Of a stretch of DNA of 64,000 nucleotides, positions 57,802-64,000 are shown one piece after another. Within the stretch, counting starts at the first letter, position 1, and each line of letters starts with the position of its first letter. Where the stretch lies: assembly GCA_022432975.1 (NCBI GenBank), contig CM039502.1:9343151-9407150 (forward strand). Direction: 5' to 3'. Both the position numbers and the translations under genes were made by a program. The notes beneath the pieces were generated by a model. That model did not search any database, was not told where the DNA came from, and saw only the letters and a program-made list of their open reading frames with translations. The stretch is from Begonia masoniana (lineage: Eukaryota > Streptophyta > Magnoliopsida > Cucurbitales > Begoniaceae).

Positions 57802-58214
57802 ACAAACGGTCGGCGCTCTCCACTCAAATCCGAGAACACCCCAAAAAATAGTGAAAATTTAAGGGAATCTGACCTGATTAGTAATTAACAAAACCCTGAA
57901 ATTTCTAAGTAAAAATACATTGAAACACACAATATATGCACCAACTCCCTGATAGACAACTTGAGCACCTTGGGTTAATGCAATTTTTTAAGGAAAATTA
58001 TAACAGTGCAAGGACTTGGTTTTTATATTTCTTTTGCTTTCCGGCCCTTAGGAGTGGAGAGAAAGGTATCTAAAGACTTCCAAGCAATCAAAAGCTTGGA
58101 AGAAAATGGAGGTTAACTCCAATCGGATATGACTTACCGAGTCTTACCTTGAAAGAGTCAATGCTTTTCTGGTTTTGAAAGAAAAATCCACTTTCTATTA
58201 ATCAAAAACTGAGT
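57802..58214. other. Downstream region of PPR exon
   Basis: No PPR motif found. Either intron or 3' flank; ends where inverted R1 homology begins. Confidence 0.4.
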
Positions 58215-58799
58215 GTTACAAATGTAGGAAAAGAAGCTTAAATATAACGTAGGGTGGTTAGGATTTTGGACAGCCAAATTGGGTTAGCTGTTGGATGGGC
58301 CTCGGTCGCGCGCGGGTGAATGGGGGAGCTGCAGCCATGCTACGTGGACGTCCTTGCATAAGCCAACATCCTGCAACCAAGTTGGAATAGGGCTGCGCTA
58401 GAGGAATTCAAAAATGGAGGAAGGATCTTGATGAGCTCAGCCATCGTGTGGTTGAGCGCGCATTCGTATGCGCTGATCGGTGGCTGCGGCGTTGGACAAG
58501 TCAGCGATCCAAGCGCGCGCCACTCAGCAGTCCCGTACAGTTCGCGTCATCTCTCTGCGCGCACGCTCCTTAGCATCTCCCGTACATGTCGCGTCAGCTA
58601 TTCGTGCACATACTTCCCGTACATGTCAGGTCTCCTCGTGTGCTGCTGTCGACAGGTCTTCTCTTTTGCGCGCGCCACCTTATTCTTCACTCGTCGGCCA
58701 CCACTATCTCTCGTGCGCACCAACCGGTTCTTCATTCCTCAGCCATGGCTACCTCTCGTGCAGCCCAATCGATTCTTCATGGACACCAAACCTTGGCCA

Positions 58800-58804
58800 C
58801 CCAT
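58800..58804. repeat. Target site duplication of solo LTR, left
   Basis: CCCAT before TGTAACGACC; repeated at 61605-61609. Confidence 0.88.
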
Positions 58805-61604
58805 TGTAACGACCCCCGACGGGAGCCGTCACTAACATAAACTTTTCTACTCTTTTACTTATTTCTCTCTTACTTTCTCTGTATTATTATTATTTTTTGT
58901 TTAACTAAACACACTCCCCAGAATTCGGCTTTCTCTCTTAACAGGTCTAGTTCGATCCACACGGGAACGAACGACTCCTCTTGCAACCCAACGGGTTAAT
59001 CATTTGCAGAGTCGGGTGAAAATACTCAGAGGTTATCCCTATAACCTAATCGGGCAATGGGGGAGATGCCCTCAGACGATTTATCTTCGTCGTTCTCGGA
59101 TTGCATTGTTTGCATGCATTAACTAATAAGGCAACTTATCTACCGATAGGTCACGTGTAACCTGCGTGACTTGGTTTAAGTCACTCGGCAGAAGACATCT
59201 TCCGGTAAGCACGTGCTTCACGCGTGATTCATTAAACTCTTCTACCGATCGTTATCTACCGATAATAAAATATTCGTAAATCGTTATCTCGCCCGAACGC
59301 TAAACGACAAAGAACCTCAACTTCTACCGATCAACAGTACATTACATCTACCGATAATAAAACATTCGTAAATCCTTATCTCGCCCGAACGCTAAACGAC
59401 AAAGAACCTCAACTTCTACCGATCAACAGTACACTACATCTACCGATAATAAAACAACTTCAACTTCTACCGATCACTAAACGACCAAATATCCTCAACT
59501 TCTGCCGATAGAGAAAATACACTATATCTACCGATCAAAATAACTTCGACTGCTACCAATCACTAAACGACAAAAATATCTTCAACTTCTGCCAATAGAG
59601 AAAATACACTATATCTACCGATCAAAACAACTTCAACTTCTACCGATCACTAAACGACAAAATATCCTCAACTTCTGCCGATAGACAAAACACACTATGC
59701 CTACCGATCAGAATAACTTCAACTTCTACCAAAAGACAAGGTATACTAGACTTCAACTTATCAACTCAACATTCCTGTAAATAAACTCCAGAGAATCATT
59801 CAGACACATATAGCGGAAGACTTGAATAAAAGATCACTTCATAACATTATAACCATTCCCAGATCATTCAGAAAATCAGAAAATTCTAAAGTTCATATCA
59901 TCTAAAAATCTCATCCTACTTATACTACAATATTCTTAAACTTCATTAAAGTCATAAGAGCATTAACCAGGAGTATCTCTTTCGCCTGCCAACCACAGAT
60001 TTGCCGCCCTGAGAGCAATCCAGCCACCAATCTCTAAACATCATCATCAGCTCTATGTTCCTCACCTGAGATCTCGTCACCTACACCATGAGGTTTAACT
60101 ATAAGCCTAATGCTTAGTAAGGAATGCCAAACTAACATATACACATAAATGCATGGTTAACATGGACATATTCATATTCATTTCTCATTCTGATACTCAA
60201 CTTTCTTTAACATACCCGTGACTAAGTGGAGCACTGGAGAAGTGACAAGAAATTCATACTCATAGTCCCGTCGGACTTATCGTGGTATCCCCCACATTCG
60301 GCCCACACCAGCGGTGGAATTCGCGGACAAATCATGAGTAACAACCATTTCCAACCCACGCCAGCGGTGGGATCCGCGGAAATGGCTGTGCAGTGTCAAC
60401 TCGGCCTCCACCAGCGGGAGAATTCGCGAGTCTTCCTGCCGATCTGGCCTCCACCAGCGGGAGAATTCGCAAACCATACTTATACATATCTCAACTCGGC
60501 CTCCACCAGCGGGAGAATTCGCGAGTCATCATATCTCATGCAACTCGGTCTCCACCAGTGGGAGAATCCGCGAGTCATACATTTCTCATTCCTTGACAAA
60601 TTTCCAGTCTCCTCTCGCCTAGTCACGTTTACATTACGTATTCATTTATCATTTCTGTAACTTATTCATGAAAGGAAAACATGCTCATAAGGGAAGTCTT
60701 ACTCCTACTAGAAACATAATGCATAATGCATGACATGGATAATCTTGTTCGGTAAACTAACAGAGTAACATTCTCAACATAACAGGGTTCTTCATTATCT
60801 CAGGAAAACATAACTAAACATGCAGTGATCTTAACAACATTCGGACATCAGGGAAAACTAATCCTATCATCCTCAAGATGTAGGGCCCTAATGGCCAAGA
60901 ACTTAAACATTCACTTACCTGGATTCCTTAGCAACTTCGTGCACAGCACTTCAACCTCTTGGCCTGGCATCATTTCATATTTCAGTGTTAAAATAGTCCT
61001 TAAATATTCTAAATCTAAGTTAGAGAGTCTTAACTATAATATTATCCTAAAGTCTGTCGTATTCACATTTCTCTATTTTCCTCGGTCGAGCACCTTGTGT
61101 GCATAACTCGACTTTTCAGAATCTAGAATGTAGATTAAACCTAGCAACTACAATCGGTTGGTTACCAAAATACCTAGATTCAAGTCGGGAAGCTATAACT
61201 AACCATCGATTAAACGTATTACCATTCTACTCGGCCAGCGGAAAAACAGAACACTGGGTTCGAGCTAAAACAGGCTTCCAATAACTAACTAAGCAATACA
61301 TTGCTAGACTCTTACCTCGCGTATGGATTCGACGGGAAAGAGCTCGGAAATGGCTGCCGGAAGGAGCTGTAGCTGGCTGAGGGAGCTCGGGGAGTAGAAA
61401 TCGCCAGGAACGGAATGTCGGCTGTTGTGAGGTTTGAGAGTTTCCAATTTGAATATATATCGACCAATTCACCTCCTAATTACGGATCTGCCACCGAGGC
61501 ATTTGAAGACAAAATTAACATTAAGTAATAAATAAAGTATTTAAAGACAAATGTGACAGTTAAGTCCGTTAAAAGTCACCTGGTCGGAAACGTCGGGTGT
61601 TACA
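58805..61604 (-). mobile_element. Solo LTR of the element B family
   Basis: 2800 bp. The minus strand starts TGTAACACCCGACG and ends with GTCGGGGGTCGTTACA, matching the termini of the B LTR. Flanked by CCCAT on both sides, so it arose by insertion followed by LTR-LTR recombination. It shares the CTCCCGCTGGTGGAGG repeats (60297-60580) but has its own array where B has 55-bp units. Confidence 0.92.
59230..59745 (-). repeat. Higher-order CTACCGAT array in the solo LTR
   Basis: Two ~93-bp units (around 59270-59450, containing CGAACGCTAAACGACAAAG) followed by about three ~85-bp units around CTTCTACCGATCACTAAACG. On the minus strand the core reads CGGTAGAAG...TTTGTCGTTTAGCG, the same wording as the 35-bp unit of element A. 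Confidence 0.8.
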
Positions 61605-61609
61605 CCCAT
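61605..61609. repeat. Target site duplication of solo LTR, right
   Basis: CCCAT after GTCGGGTGTTACA. Confidence 0.88.
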
Positions 61610-62705
61610 GCTATCTTAAATTTTACTTGCATGCATACAAATAAGAAGGCTAATGTTTCTCAAAAAAATACATGAAGATCAATGTGTGCCAAAATTAAAT
61701 AAATACAAAGTACTTGGTTACATGAAATTGATTACAGGAAGACAAATTCCCTCTTGAGTGTGCAATGATCTGGCAAGCGGCTCCCATGTGAGAACATGCG
61801 TCGGCTTGTCCATGTCTAGAGAATCTGACTCTCATTCCAAGCAATCAAATAGGCCTTCACCTGAAAAAAGAAATAAAATAGCACACGTGTCAGTAAAAAG
61901 AATAGATGGTGATTGTGCCTTGGTTTGGGATTGAGTTGACGGCCTGTGAGGCACATTACTTTGTTGACGTCTCAAACAGTGATTGATGTAATATATTATA
62001 AGTAATTAATTTATTACATTAATTATACAAATCATTGTTATACACGTCAATAATCATTTTAGGAAAATAAAATAATAGAGTAAACATAAAATTATTAATA
62101 AATCTTAATATAAAACTTCATAAAATTCATGAACCAAATTAAAAATAAACTTTAGAAAAAAAAAATTCAATTTAGATCCAACCTCGTTACCCTTTAAACT
62201 ATTTTTTCTTTACAAATTAAATCTTAAACTTTCAGAAATGAACAATTTACATTTGGTCAGCAATCTATGCATTAAAATTTCACGAAAATATTATGTTTTT
62301 CATTTAATCACGTATTTTAATTCAATTTATAACATATACTGTGATTACTAACCTAATGTGAAATCCTATCTATTTTCACTAGGATGATTTTAAATTTGAT
62401 AACCAAATTGAAATAAACTTTAAAAGACACGCACAATTTATTTCCCCCTATATCCTCTCTGCTCAACTTTTTTTTCATTCTCTCTCTTTGGTTCATTTTT
62501 TATAGGAGAGAAAAGCAAGTACAGAGGGAAGAGCTGACACGTGTATGCTTTTACGGACCTTAACAGTGAAAGTGTAATTTTGAGATATAAACTTGAAGTG
62601 TCAATTAAAAGCACATCATTATTTCATTGTCTATTTTTGGTATTTACTCAAATTTTTAATATCAAAGTCCGAAACAATTCTGTAAAAAAAAATAAAATAA
62701 AAGGA

Positions 62706-63130
62706 GGAAGAGCAGTCCACGTAGGAATAAACTTTGACGGTGTAGAAATTTCCACGTCGTCACGAGTCAAAGAGTTATACCAATCCACGACAATGGGTGA
62801 AATCTGGAGAAATAAAGCATCCACGTCATCGTAGCCACGTAAGATACACACGCCTATATGACCAATTTCGTCATTTCAACAAATAAATACCATTTCCCCA
62901 AATTCGCCTACCACAGTGCGACGTTCCACAGCTTCTTTTTGTAAAATCCGCCAAATTTTAGTGATAGCAAAATTTTCGTGTAAATTTGAGATCAATTTCG
63001 CATATTTTAGGTAAGAATTGTAACCGAGAAATAAAACTTGAAAGGGATAAAAATGTAAATTGAATAAAAAGAATTAATTAAATTTAAAATAAAAGAATAA
63101 AAAGTAAATAATATAATAAAAGATTTTTTT
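62706..63130. other. Spacer, no gene recognised
   Basis: AT-rich, with several CCACGT words near 62718-62835. No coding region supported. Confidence 0.4.
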
Positions 63131-63131
63131 A

Positions 63132-63172
63132 ATGAAATGATAAGGTTTCAGAATGAAACCTTATCGTTTCAT
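63132..63172. repeat. Near-perfect 19-bp inverted repeat
   Basis: ATGAAATGATAAGGTTTCA and TGAAACCTTATCGTTTCAT separated by three bases, with one mismatch. Could form a hairpin; it lies just before a GAGAGA tract. Confidence 0.75.
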
Positions 63173-64000
63173 TTGTTGTCTGCAAAAGCCAGAAGAAGAG
63201 AGAGAGAGAGAGAGAGCCGTCGGGGGGGGGAGAGAATCGCCGACGCCTGAACGATCTCCGTTCGTCGCGATCTTGGTGTCAAAACGTTCGTCTCGAAGCG
63301 TAGATCAACGTTGGCGAAGAGAGTTTTCGAAGGTAAGCTCTCTATCTCCCGTTTTTTGCTCGGAAAGGTTCGGATTTTTGGGGTTTTTGTAGATCCGTGT
63401 TTTAGGGTCGATTTCTTGGTGTTTTTGGCAGAAATCGACTCGAAAAGAAGTTCAGAACGTGTTGGAAGCAAAGTTCGTCGAAAAACAGGTTAGAAACGTG
63501 ATTTTTTTCGACATTTTGGGTTCGCCGGAGGGTTGCCAGATTGTCGCCGGTGCTCGGCTGCCGGCGGCCGAGTCAACTCGGCTTTGGGCTGAGTCAACTC
63601 GGGCTTTGGGCCGAGTTGACTCTGGCCCAAGACCGAGTGGACTCAGTCCAAGCCCGACCCGGGTTCAGGCCCAAGCCAGGCCCAGACCTTGGTCTTTTGG
63701 GTCAGGTTCGACCCGAGCCCAGTTGGGCCAGACCAGATCCGACCCGGGCTAACCCGAACCGGGTTGACTCGATTCGACCAGAGTTGACCCGACCCACTTT
63801 CAACCCGACCAGTTTAGGTCTGACCCGATCTGGATCGACCCGAACCGGTCTGGACCCGGTCCGACCTGACCCGAACCGGTCCGTCAAGGCAACCGTTGAC
63901 TTTTACCATTGACTTTGGACCGTTGACTTTTGACCAAAAGGTCAACCCGAGCCATTTTGGGCCCGTTTTCGCCCCGGTTTGCATTCTGTATCGTTTCCAA
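63173..64000 (+). mobile_element. Probable start of an LTR-type repeat, GACCCG-rich
   Basis: A GA microsatellite (63193-63215) and a G-run lead into a stretch (63570-63900) of degenerate GACCCGA/GAACCGG/GAGTTGACTC words. This style also occurs in the LTR-like relic at 40680-41040. Frames here are compositional (Arg-, Pro-rich). No terminus can be fixed because the window ends. Confidence 0.4.

Larger units (their letters stand above)
58215..62705 (-). repeat. Repeat R1, inverted copy, split by a solo LTR
   Basis: Without the 2.8-kb LTR (58805-61604) this is about 1.69 kb and is the reverse complement of 38353-40362 minus its internal duplication. Examples: TGGTGTCCATGAAGAATCG at 39779 corresponds to 58770-58790, and the CATGTGAGAACATGCGTCGG stretch near 61785 to 39150. 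Divergence is moderate, with indels, so duplication is not recent. Confidence 0.75.

Noticed and set aside
58428..58840. Overlapping plus-strand frames of 84-135 codons
   Set aside because: Part of inverted repeat R1; the counterpart at 39678-40138 is open in the mirrored frames but with different stops, so there is no protein-level conservation.

Overview
The window is nuclear DNA of a flowering plant, most likely a eudicot. The evidence is: chromovirus (Tekay/Del-like), Athila-like and Copia LTR retrotransposons; a spliced R2R3-MYB gene; a PPR gene; Alfin-like, ATP12 and ATP23 homologues whose introns have GT/AG borders; and a decayed insert of plastid DNA (trnI-CAU plus ycf2). I cannot name the species. 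Roughly 80 percent of the window is transposon sequence.

Layout. 1-13056 is a nested stack: a chromovirus LTR end (1-1237), the tail and LTR of a Copia element (1238-1715 continuing at 12361-12385), a complete 10.6-kb Tekay-like element 'A' inserted in that Copia LTR (1716-12355, target duplication TTAAG), and another LTR end (12386-13056) that abuts the last 88 codons of a mitochondrial carrier gene (13057-13326). 15013-20168 is an Alfin-like PHD gene on the minus strand whose exon 4 is split by a 3.4-kb gag-protease-only Copia element 'D' (15689-19105). An ATP12 chaperone gene follows head to head (20229-21476) and carries an in-frame stop. 21538-36868 is a second Tekay-like element 'B'. 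Its 5' LTR holds a 7.8-kb Athila-like element 'C' that has gag and protease but no polymerase, and its 3' LTR is cut off and fused to an unrelated LTR end (36869-38352). 38353-40362 and 58215-62705 are inverted copies of one ~1.6-kb repeat (R1); the second contains a solo LTR of the B family. 40363-42827 is an LTR relic carrying an 811-bp fold-back MITE with a 9-bp target duplication. 43451-49502 is 'E', a sister of D, interrupted by an unbroken run of 2268 T and a misplaced copy of E's own 3' border. 50030-50741 is the MYB gene. 52026-52885 is plastid-derived. 53727-55980 is ATP23 (minus strand), which faces away from a PPR gene whose 5' exon lies at 56614-57801. 62706-64000 looks like the beginning of another LTR-type sequence.

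How it fits together. The host genes in repeat-dense stretches (carrier, Alfin-like, ATP12, perhaps the exon beside E) are broken, whereas MYB and ATP23 read as intact. The retroelements fall into autonomous-type but mutated elements (A, B) and gag-protease-only elements (C, D, E) that would need polymerase from relatives. The most unusual points are the 71-copy 35-bp array present in only one LTR of element A, the compound 5' end of D, the recurrent truncated Copia design shared by D and E, and the poly-T block in E, which is probably an assembly fault. All family assignments come from reading motifs by eye; no database search was run.
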